Made by a program: the position numbers and the translations under genes. A stretch of 64,000 nucleotides of DNA, taken from NCBI GenBank assembly GCA_910573755.1, contig CAJTBO010000012.1:62001-126000 (forward strand), given 5' to 3'. The stretch is from Lachnospiraceae bacterium. GTDB taxonomy: Bacteria > Bacillota > Clostridia > Lachnospirales > Lachnospiraceae. Every line of letters starts with the position of its first letter. The stretch's first letter is position 1. Shown in pieces: positions 7,913 to 15,803 of this stretch. The notes below the pieces were generated by a model that saw only the letters and a list, made by a program, of their open reading frames with translations, did not search any database and was not told the DNA's origin.

Positions 7913-8977
7913 TCATTTCCTGCCTGCCAGATACTCTCCCAGCACCGAAAGCAGCCTGTCCATCTCCTCATCCGTCCCTATCGTGATCCGCAGGTAGTTA
8001 TCGATTCTGGGCTTTGCAAAATACCGGACATAAATCCCGTTCTCCTTCAGCATCTCAAATATCTCTTTTGCTGATGCCTTTTCATGGGCGGCAAACACAA
8101 AGTTTGTCCTGCTGTCCATAAAAGAAAATCCAAGTTCCCTCAGACGACTCTTTACCCGCTCTCTTGTTTTTATGATCTTACCACAAATCTCCCGAAAATA
8201 AACATCATCTTCAAGCGCCGCCGCACCCGCCGCAAGCGCCGGACGGTTCATCGGATAAGAATTAAACGAAAACCTGCAGTCTGCCAGATAGCCGATCAGC
8301 TTTTCATTTCCGAACGCATAACCGATCCGCATTCCTGCCATCGCCCGGGACTTTGAAAAAGTCTGCACCACCATCAGATTATCATATTTTTCAAGCAGCC
8401 CCATCGCACTCTCCGCGCCAAAGTCCACATAAGCTTCGTCCACAATGACTACCACATCTCTGTTTGCGGCAATGATCTTCTCTATTTCCTTAAGCGGCAA
8501 AAATACCCCTGTCGGTGCATTGGGATTTGCTATCACGATCCCGCCGCACGCTCTCCCGGTATAGTCCTCTGCCCGGATCCGAAAGTCTTCATCCAGCGGA
8601 ACCTTCTCAAACGGAATCCGAAACAGATCCGCCCATACATCATAAAAAGAATAAGTAATATCCGGAAACAGAATCGGTTTCCCGGTATTAAAAAAAGTCA
8701 GAAATGCCATCGCCAGCACATCATCAGACCCAACACCCACAAAAATCTGTTTCTCCGAAAGACCGTAATACTCCGCAAGCGCCTTCACCAGCACACCGGA
8801 TTCCGGGTCCGGATAAAGCCGAAACACTTCATGATCCGTCTGATCAAGCGCCCTTTTCACTCCCGGTGCAGGCGGATAAGGACACTCATTTGTATTCAGC
8901 TTAATAATATCCGTCCTCTTCGGCTGCTCCCCCGGCACATAAGGCACTACTTTCCTCACACCATCTTCCCAGCTCAT
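7913..8977 (-). CDS. hisC: Histidinol-phosphate aminotransferase
   Basis: PLP-dependent class I/II aminotransferase of 354 residues, converting imidazole-acetol phosphate to L-histidinol phosphate. Visible motifs are LNTNECPYPP near residue 27, the substrate/PLP segment IVIANPNAPTG, the VDEAYVDF strand, and TFSKSRAMAGMRIGY with the Schiff-base lysine near residue 208. The family also contains enzymes acting on other phosphorylated or aromatic amino acids, and no other his gene is nearby, so histidine synthesis is likely but not proven. GGAG lies upstream of ATG. Confidence 0.88.
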   Translation of the reverse strand: MSWEDGVRKVVPYVPGEQPKRTDIIKLNTNECPYPPAPGVKRALDQTDHEVFRLYPDPESGVLVKALAEYYGLSEKQIFVGVGSDDVLAMAFLTFFNTGKPILFPDITYSFYDVWADLFRIPFEKVPLDEDFRIRAEDYTGRACGGIVIANPNAPTGVFLPLKEIEKIIAANRDVVVIVDEAYVDFGAESAMGLLEKYDNLMVVQTFSKSRAMAGMRIGYAFGNEKLIGYLADCRFSFNSYPMNRPALAAGAAALEDDVYFREICGKIIKTRERVKSRLRELGFSFMDSRTNFVFAAHEKASAKEIFEMLKENGIYVRYFAKPRIDNYLRITIGTDEEMDRLLSVLGEYLAGRK

Positions 8978-8989
8978 TTTTTTCTCCTA

Positions 8990-9140
8990 TTCCAGTACCG
9001 CGTATTTCTTCACGGTACATCTTCCCTGCACCTTCGCATACAGCTGCCGTTTCACGGCATCTGCATCCGAAGCTATGCACCGTTCAGCAATCCGCTGTTT
9101 TCCAGTACCGCGTATTTCTTCACGGTACATCTGCCCTGCA
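8990..9140. repeat. 41-base direct repeat, copies 110 bases apart
   Basis: Copy one at 8990-9030 and copy two at 9100-9140 share TTCCAGTACCGCGTATTTCT and the following bases through CCCTGCA with one mismatch. Copy one ends just before the hisC start; copy two contains the stop codon of the glycosyltransferase gene. The arrangement suggests that a tandem duplication rewrote the 3' end of that gene. Confidence 0.8.
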
Positions 9141-10088
9141 TCCTTCCAGTCCTTCTTCCGCCAGTTCTCCGCCGCACTTTCCATCCAGAATGCTCTCTGT
9201 CTCATGCCGCGCATTATAAAACCACATTGCCGCCTCCGGCAGATCTCCCTGCTGCCTGTAAAAACACCCAAGTTCATAACAGATCTCCGCCGGAATCTCC
9301 TCATCGGATGCCGCCGCCCGCATCGCATACTTATAAAACTCCGCCACATCCCCGGATAACCTGCAGGCGCGCACTACCACACAGAACGCCTCCATCTGTT
9401 CCTGCGGCGTCCTTCCCTCTTCCTCAATGACCGCCTTAAAATATGCTTTCGCCCTGCAGACCTCTTCTTCCGAGCCGGAAATAAAAAGTTCCCTGGCATA
9501 AAGCCCGCAAAGCTTTTTATCCAGATACTCCCCGTTTTTCACCATCTTTTCAAAAGCAGCGATATCCCGCCCCGTATGGAGCGCCTCCGGCAGATGGGTG
9601 ATCACGACATCACTGTCATAAATTACCGGTTCCAGCCGCACCGCCTCATGGATCGGATACTCCCAGACAAACTCCCGCAGCCTTTTATAAAGCTTCGGCC
9701 TGTATTCCTCATCAAAATTATAGATCGTGGAAAACTGAAGCTGATTGCCATACTTCATCTGCACGATCTCTATCTCCGGCAGGAGTACCTGTTTTAAATC
9801 CAGAAAACGCTGCCTGTTCTCCGCATCGATCACCTCATCCGCGTCCGCGGTATAAATATACTCCTTCGTACATTTTGAGAACGCAAAATTACGGGCAGCC
9901 GAAAAGTCCCCCGTCCATGTAAAATCATATAAATTTTCTGTATACTCCGCAGCAATTTTCTTTGTCCCGTCCGTGGAGCCGGTGTCCACTATCACAATCT
10001 CGTCCACCAGATCCACAACTGTATCAAGACATCTTCTTAAAATCCGCTCCTCGTTCTTTACGATCATGCAGAGGCTGACAGTTATCAT
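9120..10088 (-). CDS. Family 2 glycosyltransferase with helical-repeat tail
   Basis: 322 residues. The N-terminal GT-A domain starts SLCMIVKNEERILRRCLDTV and has the nucleotide-binding VDTGSTDGT and the metal-binding TADADEV triad, so it should transfer a sugar from an NDP-sugar. The C-terminal third is TPR-like (YARELFISG, YELGCFYRQQGDLPEAAMWF), as in the common clostridial SPBc2-type glycosyltransferase family. The last residues diverge from what I expect of the family, and the stop lies inside the 41-base direct repeat, so the C-terminus may be truncated. It begins directly after the stop of the 41-residue membrane protein gene, with no spacer. Confidence 0.88.
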   Translation of the reverse strand: MITVSLCMIVKNEERILRRCLDTVVDLVDEIVIVDTGSTDGTKKIAAEYTENLYDFTWTGDFSAARNFAFSKCTKEYIYTADADEVIDAENRQRFLDLKQVLLPEIEIVQMKYGNQLQFSTIYNFDEEYRPKLYKRLREFVWEYPIHEAVRLEPVIYDSDVVITHLPEALHTGRDIAAFEKMVKNGEYLDKKLCGLYARELFISGSEEEVCRAKAYFKAVIEEEGRTPQEQMEAFCVVVRACRLSGDVAEFYKYAMRAAASDEEIPAEICYELGCFYRQQGDLPEAAMWFYNARHETESILDGKCGGELAEEGLEGCRADVP

Positions 10089-10214
10089 TTAATCATCCTC
10101 GTCATCGTCCACAACCGCTGCTACCGTCCCGGTTACGGAAGCCACCACTGAAATCACAACTGCAATGATCACAACCACCAGTCCGCCTGCCAGTAATAAA
10201 AATCCTTCACTCAT
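10089..10214 (-). CDS. 41-residue membrane protein with acidic tail
   Basis: A short gene: MSEGFLLLAGG, then one hydrophobic segment of about 24 Val/Ile/Ala-rich residues (12-35), ending DDDEDD. AAAGGTGAG sits five to seven bases before the ATG, a strong ribosome site. The stop codon TAA (10089-10091) directly abuts the ATG of the glycosyltransferase gene (10088), so the two genes are almost certainly translated together. I do not recognise the family. A membrane anchor or partner for the glycosyltransferase is possible, but only context supports it. Confidence 0.7.
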   Translation of the reverse strand: MSEGFLLLAGGLVVVIIAVVISVVASVTGTVAAVVDDDEDD

Positions 10215-10371
10215 TTCATCTCACCTTTCCTTCCATATACTATTTATACTATATCTGACCCGCAGCCCCGATCCGTTCATAAACTTTGCTGTCCTTCCCC
10301 TGTTAATTCTTCTCCTGCCGGTATCTGCTGCAGACAGCTATATCATCACTTTCTGGGGACGGCGTTTTTCC

Positions 10372-11571
10372 TTATCCAAACATTTCATCCATCACGCCAA
10401 CCTCGATCAGATCCGATAAAAAATCCGCCCGATGCGCCCATGTATGGGCACTCCTTGCCATTTCATATCCTTTATCGATCATACGCTGCATCTTTTCTTC
10501 ATCAGCCAGAAGCGCCTTTATCCGCTCCGGCATCTGCTCTATATTCTCCAGATTATATAAAATACAGTTTCCTCCGTCCTTCAGGATCTCCCGAAGGTAA
10601 ATACTGTCATCGCTGAGAAGCAGTGCGCCGTTTAACAGCGTATTAAATACCCTGTCATGAGCCCCGTCCTTAAACCAGGGCATCACATTCAAAGAAATCT
10701 TTGCCTCTGAAATCTTTTTAAGACAGGTTTCGGAATTTACACCCTGCCCGTCAATAATATTCTCCGGATGGGCACAGTCCAGCTCATCCCACCCGTCTCC
10801 GTACACTTCCACCTTCAAGCCTGCATCCACCAGCACCTGTACGGCTTTTCCCCGGACATAGGAACGGACATACAGATCCAGAAAGATCAGATTCCCCATC
10901 GTCTCTTTCAGTTCTTTTTTCGTCACCTCCGGAATCTCACTGCGGATATGCCTCTCCGCCACATCCTCCAGCGCCCGCTCGGGATGCGTGATCAGTTCCT
11001 CCAGAATTCCCCGGTAAAAAACCTCGTACTCATCCCCCAGCCTCTTGATATATTTATCAAATTTATGCGGAGAGGAATAATTCCCGGTAAATACAATATC
11101 CGTTTTCCGTTGCGATACCGGAAGATACCCTTCCGGATGATATTCCGTCCCCGCCAGCGGCAAAAACGGAATCCGCAGTTTTTCCGGAAAATATTTCTGC
11201 ATATAGGCATCATGTTTTCTGTCAATACTGATATGCACATACCGCTTTGGAGCCGCATCCAGAAAACGATGATAATAAAACGGATGATCCACTACAATAT
11301 TATAGCAGGTGCAGTCGATCGCATCCCAGAACCAGGAACCGTCCTGCTCATCCTGAAAAACATCCCCCGGCGTGATCCCGTGAAAATTAAAACAGACAAG
11401 CGCCGTATTACCTTTCTCCACAAAACGCATCAGTCCTGTCAGGCTCTCACCGGTCTTCGACAGATTAAAGGTATATACTTCATGCCCCAGCCTCTCGAAT
11501 TCATCCCGCATCCGATAGGTAAAATACTGCTGGGTCTCAATCTCCCCGTCAAACATGACGATCTTTTTCAT
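10372..11571 (-). CDS. CgeB/DUF3880-type glycosyltransferase
   Basis: 399 residues, predicted cytosolic GT-B fold. The N-terminal half (KIVMFDGEIETQQYFTYRM) is unlike GT1. The C-terminal half has the family segments VEVYGDGWDELDC, ISLNVMPWFKDGAHDRVFN and TLLNGALLLSDDS, typical of spore-maturation CgeB-like and related glycosyltransferases often found near flagellin or surface-glycan genes. Acceptor and donor are unknown. It starts at an ATG after GCATTTTTATG with only a weak ribosome site. It is probably cotranscribed with the downstream 41-residue protein and family 2 glycosyltransferase genes. Confidence 0.8.
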   Translation of the reverse strand: MKKIVMFDGEIETQQYFTYRMRDEFERLGHEVYTFNLSKTGESLTGLMRFVEKGNTALVCFNFHGITPGDVFQDEQDGSWFWDAIDCTCYNIVVDHPFYYHRFLDAAPKRYVHISIDRKHDAYMQKYFPEKLRIPFLPLAGTEYHPEGYLPVSQRKTDIVFTGNYSSPHKFDKYIKRLGDEYEVFYRGILEELITHPERALEDVAERHIRSEIPEVTKKELKETMGNLIFLDLYVRSYVRGKAVQVLVDAGLKVEVYGDGWDELDCAHPENIIDGQGVNSETCLKKISEAKISLNVMPWFKDGAHDRVFNTLLNGALLLSDDSIYLREILKDGGNCILYNLENIEQMPERIKALLADEEKMQRMIDKGYEMARSAHTWAHRADFLSDLIEVGVMDEMFG

Positions 11572-11708
11572 AAAAATGCCTCATGCTCTTTATTTTCTGT
11601 AAACTTCTTCCTGTTTACTTCTCCTATTATACCAAACAGCATCCCCCGAAACAAGAGCAAAATCTTCTTGAGTTTATCCTCTGTATATACCATAGTAAAA
11701 ATGCAAAT

Positions 11709-11757
11709 AGGGAAAACAACCGCCCCGCAAAGCGGGCCGGCCGCACGGTTGTTCCCT
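11709..11757. repeat. Inverted repeat with nested inner hairpin
   Basis: GGGAAaACAACCG and CGGTTGTTCCC form an outer stem around an inner CCCGC-AAA-GCGGG hairpin. It lies in the roughly 315-base gap between the histidine kinase gene and the glycosyltransferase gene at 10372-11571. There is no clear U tract on either strand, so it may be a cruciform or protein-binding site rather than a terminator. Apart from this and the hairpin at 11794 I see nothing in the gap. Confidence 0.5.
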
Positions 11758-11793
11758 GTTCATTATCTTTGCATATCAGATAAACAAGTTCAA

Positions 11794-11835
11794 AAAGGTG
11801 TAAAATCTTTACTGTCCAATAGATTTTACACCTTT
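11794..11835 (-). terminator. Intrinsic terminator after the histidine kinase gene
   Basis: AAAGGTGTAAAATCT and AGATTTTACACCTTT pair perfectly (15 pairs) around a short loop, and on the minus strand the stem ends in UUUUU. It lies 53 bases after the kinase stop codon, the expected position for the end of the response regulator-kinase transcript. Confidence 0.85.
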
Positions 11836-11887
11836 CTCATATTTTTCTTATTCTTATATTTTATAAAACTCTGTCAGTAAAGTCCGT

Positions 11888-14557
11888 TCACTTCGGAAAA
11901 TGCAGCACCACCTTAAACAGATCGCCGTCCACCACGATCTCCAGTTTCCCGCGCATCAGTTCCATCAGGCTTCCCGCGATGGAAAGGCCCAGGCCGCTGC
12001 CCTCGGTATGACGGGAAGCGTCGCCTCTCACAAATCGCTCCATCAACTCATCCCCGGAAATATTCAGCTCATACCGGGAGATATTTTTAAAGGAAATCAC
12101 CGCCTCTTTTTCTCTGTCGTCCAGATCGATATACACCCTTGTATCCGGCTGCGCGTACTTGCAGATATTCTGAACCAGGTTCTCCACCACCCGCCACAGG
12201 TGTCTTCCGTCGGCATTCACAAATACTTCCGCCTCCGGCTTATGCATCACCACATGAAGCCCAGCCGCTGTGATCTTTTCCTCAAACTCCCCCACGGTCT
12301 GTGTCAGAAATACCCCCAGTTCCAGCTTTTCAAGCTGTACCGGTATGCTGCCCGTGGAAGCCTTGGACGCCTCAATCAGATCCTCCGTCAGCTTTTTCAG
12401 TCTCGCGCTCTGGCGCGACAGCACCTCCAGATATTCTTTTGCCCTCTCATTGTCGATCTCTTCCTTCTGCAGCAGATCCACATAGCTGATAATAGATGTC
12501 AGCGGTGTTTTGATATCATGGGACACATTTGTGATCAGCTCCGTCCGGAAATGTTCGCTCTGCATACGTTTCTCCACTGCCAGGGAGATGCCGTCATGGA
12601 TAGAATTAAGCGCGTCCCCATGCTTTTTAAACTCCCAGAACATTTTTTCCGTATTCATCTTTTCCTGCAGATCTCCGTCCGCCAGTTTCCTCGCGCCCTC
12701 TTTCAGCTCATTTGCCTGCACGATGCCAAGCATGATCAGCACCAGCGTTGCAGCCCTGTACAAAAGCCATATCACCACTTCCGCCCCCGGCGCATAAGCC
12801 GTCACCAAAATCCCAAACCATTCCAGAAAACTGATGCCTCCCAGAATAACGATCGCTTTCCACAAAAGAGACAGATTCTCCTGGAAAAACCGCACCGCCT
12901 TTTTCACAAACCTGCCGACCTTTCGACAGATCCATGCAAGACACTTATAGGTCAGCATACTGCGCCACCATTTGCCCAGCTTAAAGCGTATTACAAAATC
13001 AACCAGCCAGATATAGCTTATCAGGTAGCATCCGGCGCTGCAGGCAATCATCAGTGCAAGATTCCAGGGACTCAGACCATAATAGCTGCCTCCCAAAGCT
13101 ATCGCTGCCAGGACACAGCCAATCAGGCATATCAGGGCCGTCTCCACATCCAACGGTATCCTCTGCCAGAATCCCGGTTTTACCGCATCCACCCAGCATG
13201 GCTCGTTTTCCGCAGACTCCTCTTCGTCCTCTGTTTCATTCCATGCAAAGTCCTCTCCGCCTATTGCCGCATCGTCCGTCCTGTTTTCTTCAGCCGCATC
13301 GTCCTGCGCCCGCAATACCGCATTTTTCCTCGCCGCTCTGCCTCTTTGAATGCCTGCGCCGGCCATAGCATAGCTTCCCTTATGTCCTGCCATGATCAAC
13401 ACAAAAACGGTAGATACCACCCATAAAATCAACGAGACAGCCAGCGCCGCGATGGCGCCATAGCGCCATGCAAAGGCATAATTCATCACAAACGTAATCT
13501 GCTCAAATAAATCACCTTCCAGGAAATTATTCCTGATGCCCGTTCTCAAAAGCGGCTCACGCACCCGGGATACCACCCAGTAGCGTTCTGTCCCCTTTTC
13601 CTTCGCTTCTGCAATCTCTTCCGTATTCTCAGTGGCTCTGACTCTCAAAACCTCACTTCCGTCATTGTAGGAATAGAAACGCTCCGCAATGGGTTTTCCG
13701 CGAAACTCTCCTGTCTCCGTATTTCCATCCTCCACAAAACGGATATCCGTATGGTCAAGTTCCACTCCGTCCAGTGTAATTGTGTTCCAGGTTTCCCAGG
13801 ATTTTCCCGCAAAATCGTCAAACGCGTTAAATGTAAGATAATAATCCTTCACCACACAGTCTTCCCGGTTCAGATTATAATAAGTGCCCTGTCCTGAGTC
13901 AAATTTAAACCGCATCTTCTCATCGCTGTTTCCGACAAACAGTTCCACTTCATCCACCCGGTAATATTCCTCTTCCGTCTCGTAATAGAATATACCATCG
14001 GACACGTTATAGTAATAACCGATGATCGGTATTTCCTCCTCTGTCGCGTAGCTCTCATATTCCTCCGCATACACCTCATTATATATGTCGGCATACCCGA
14101 ACAGGCGACAATCCCAGCTATAGTGAGTCCCGCTGCCGATTTCAAACTCCGTGACTCTGACTTCCCCTTTCTCTATCGCATCCACCTCAGGCATTGTCTC
14201 AAAATTATAGTATTCATAACTCGCAGGATCAGATAACTTTTTTATCTCGCGGATATCCGTGATCCCATCCGCTCCCGGATCCTCATCTTTTATGATACCA
14301 TAACGGAAATTTGTCTTATTCAGTTCCTCCTGCATCAGGGGCGACTCCCTGTTCGCCATCGCCATCACCGCATATATTTCGCTGTATCTATCGTAATGCC
14401 TCTCCAGACATTCCTCTTTTGTATCATTGTATGCCCCAAGTTTTCCGATCAGGATGACTGCCACCCCGCTGAAAAACACTGCCGCCGCCGTCAGAAAAGA
14501 CAGGACCGTCAAAGCGGCCTTCAATCCTCTATTGCTCTTCCATTTATTTTTATTCAT
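11888..14557 (-). CDS. Large membrane sensor histidine kinase
   Basis: 889 residues from MNKNKWKSNRG, where AAGGAG lies six bases before the ATG. One N-terminal membrane helix (about 12-35) leads to an extracellular sensor of about 300 residues, then a second helix, an acidic cytosolic stretch and about four more helices (about 490-630). The kinase core follows: H-box NVSHDIKTPLTS with the phosphorylated His near 676, N-box VENLVQNICKYA, G-box GSGLGLSIAGSLM near 854. The signal is unknown. It lies downstream of and faces the same way as the OmpR-type regulator at 15572, its likely partner. The extracellular domain is rich in Tyr and Glu and does not match a family I know. Confidence 0.92.
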   Translation of the reverse strand: MNKNKWKSNRGLKAALTVLSFLTAAAVFFSGVAVILIGKLGAYNDTKEECLERHYDRYSEIYAVMAMANRESPLMQEELNKTNFRYGIIKDEDPGADGITDIREIKKLSDPASYEYYNFETMPEVDAIEKGEVRVTEFEIGSGTHYSWDCRLFGYADIYNEVYAEEYESYATEEEIPIIGYYYNVSDGIFYYETEEEYYRVDEVELFVGNSDEKMRFKFDSGQGTYYNLNREDCVVKDYYLTFNAFDDFAGKSWETWNTITLDGVELDHTDIRFVEDGNTETGEFRGKPIAERFYSYNDGSEVLRVRATENTEEIAEAKEKGTERYWVVSRVREPLLRTGIRNNFLEGDLFEQITFVMNYAFAWRYGAIAALAVSLILWVVSTVFVLIMAGHKGSYAMAGAGIQRGRAARKNAVLRAQDDAAEENRTDDAAIGGEDFAWNETEDEEESAENEPCWVDAVKPGFWQRIPLDVETALICLIGCVLAAIALGGSYYGLSPWNLALMIACSAGCYLISYIWLVDFVIRFKLGKWWRSMLTYKCLAWICRKVGRFVKKAVRFFQENLSLLWKAIVILGGISFLEWFGILVTAYAPGAEVVIWLLYRAATLVLIMLGIVQANELKEGARKLADGDLQEKMNTEKMFWEFKKHGDALNSIHDGISLAVEKRMQSEHFRTELITNVSHDIKTPLTSIISYVDLLQKEEIDNERAKEYLEVLSRQSARLKKLTEDLIEASKASTGSIPVQLEKLELGVFLTQTVGEFEEKITAAGLHVVMHKPEAEVFVNADGRHLWRVVENLVQNICKYAQPDTRVYIDLDDREKEAVISFKNISRYELNISGDELMERFVRGDASRHTEGSGLGLSIAGSLMELMRGKLEIVVDGDLFKVVLHFPK

Positions 14558-14631
14558 GTCATACTCCTTATCGCCTGCCGCGCAATTTATTTTTCCCATG
14601 TCGCCGTATCTTCATTACCCGCACAGCCGGA

Positions 14632-14814
14632 CATCTGCACCTGCAAAACTTCACTGCACGCACTGCCGGCATCCGCGCCTGCAAACTTTACTGCGTACCG
14701 TCAGCGTCTGCGCCTGCAAACTTCACTGCGTACTGTCAGCATCTGCACCTGCAAACTCTACTGCACACACTGCCGGACATCTGCGCCTGCAAAACTCCAC
14801 TACATGCTGTCTGT
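14632..14814. repeat. Five degenerate tandem repeats of about 36 bases
   Basis: Units begin near 14632, 14670, 14705, 14740 and 14778, each built on CATCTGCGCCTGCAAACTT plus a CACTGCGYACTGTC-like end. They fill most of the 313-base gap between the response regulator and kinase genes. The CGCCTGCAAACT core also occurs twice at 4429-4500. No gene, terminator or promoter is evident in the array; transcription of the pair presumably reads through it. Confidence 0.8.
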
Positions 14815-14870
14815 CAGGCAGAAAATACTTTCCTCTTCCAAATACAATCCTCCCTGCCCGCCGCTGCGTT

Positions 14871-15572
14871 CTAGCGCCGCTCTCCGGGCGCCTCCAGCTT
14901 ATAGCCGTGCCCCCAGACCACCTTCAGATAGCGCGGTTCCGCCGGATTGATTTCCAGTTTCTCCCTGAGGTGCCTGATATGTACCGCCACCGTATTTTCC
15001 GTGCCGTAGGGATTATCCTTCCATACTTCGCTGTATATTTTCGCCGGTGAAAAAACCTCTCCCGGATGCTGCATAAATAACTTTAAAATATCAAATTCAG
15101 TTGGTGTCAGAGGCACTTTCTCTCCATCCAGCATAACCTCTTTTGCCTTATCGTCCAGTTCAATCCCGCCAATCGAAAGATTTTCCGGCTTCGGCAGGCT
15201 GCCGCCCAACATCATATACCTGCGGAGCTGGGATTTCACTCTGGCGAGCAGTTCCACCGGCTGAAAAGGCTTTGTCACATAATCGTCCGCACCCACGGTA
15301 AGCCCCAGCACTTTATCCGCATCCTCGCCCTTTGCCGTCAGCATAATGATCGGCACATTGGATATTTCACGGATCTTCGCCATCGCCGTGATCCCGTCCA
15401 TCTCCGGCATCATAATATCCAGAAGGACAAGGTGCACCTCCTCCTTCTCCACAGCCGCCACCGCCTTTTTGCCGTTTTCCGCCGTCAAAACCGTGTATCC
15501 CTCACCGCCCAGATAAATCTGCAGCGCCGAAACGATATCCTTCTCATCATCACATACCAGTATGTTTGCCAT
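14871..15572 (-). CDS. OmpR/PhoB-family response regulator
   Basis: 233 residues from the ATG at MANILVCDDE; a TTG two codons upstream is less likely, and AAGGGG lies eight bases before the ATG. The receiver domain shows the DDE acidic pocket, the phospho-acceptor aspartate in LVLLDIMMPEMDG near residue 52, and K in DYVTKPF. The winged-helix DNA-binding domain contains LTPTEFDILKLF and HIRHLREKLE. It should control transcription when phosphorylated by the kinase encoded downstream. The closest general type is the VanR/PhoP-like clostridial subgroup. Confidence 0.95.
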   Translation of the reverse strand: MANILVCDDEKDIVSALQIYLGGEGYTVLTAENGKKAVAAVEKEEVHLVLLDIMMPEMDGITAMAKIREISNVPIIMLTAKGEDADKVLGLTVGADDYVTKPFQPVELLARVKSQLRRYMMLGGSLPKPENLSIGGIELDDKAKEVMLDGEKVPLTPTEFDILKLFMQHPGEVFSPAKIYSEVWKDNPYGTENTVAVHIRHLREKLEINPAEPRYLKVVWGHGYKLEAPGERR

Positions 15573-15631
15573 GCTCAAATCCCCTTATCTTTCCTGTCAT
15601 TTCCCCTGCCCGCAGCGCCCTTTTCGCACAA

Positions 15632-15705
15632 AAAAGGTTCCGCTGCAATGTGTATATCAATGCTTGGTACCATTCATTGTATATACACATTGTAGCGGAA
15701 CTTTT
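15632..15705 (-). terminator. Long near-perfect hairpin, likely terminator
   Basis: Arms AAAAGGTTCCGCTGCAATGT and its continuation to 15662, and the complementary arm to 15705, form a stem of about 27 pairs with two small interruptions and a 9-base loop. On the minus strand it ends in a run of six U residues, downstream of the AAA ATPase gene. The stem is much longer than a usual terminator, so it could also be a small palindromic mobile element. Nothing else is visible between 15573 and 15803. Confidence 0.7.
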
Positions 15706-15803
15706 ATGAATAATAAACGGGGGAAATTATTAAAAATTGTTTAAGATGATATTTCCCTGATTTTCGTGCGTTTTATTTTTCGCTTTATTTTTACAGTTTC
15801 CGG

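Noticed and set aside
8987-9349. A 120-codon minus-strand frame overlapping the glycosyltransferase end
   Set aside because: Arg/Met-rich and out of frame with the clear family 2 glycosyltransferase; a shadow extended by the direct repeat.
11900-13426. A 508-codon plus-strand frame opposite the histidine kinase
   Set aside because: Antisense to a gene with complete kinase boxes; composition is that of a shadow frame.
14632-14814. Possible CRISPR array
   Set aside because: The repeats are degenerate, nearly contiguous with no unique spacers of constant length, and no cas genes are in the window.
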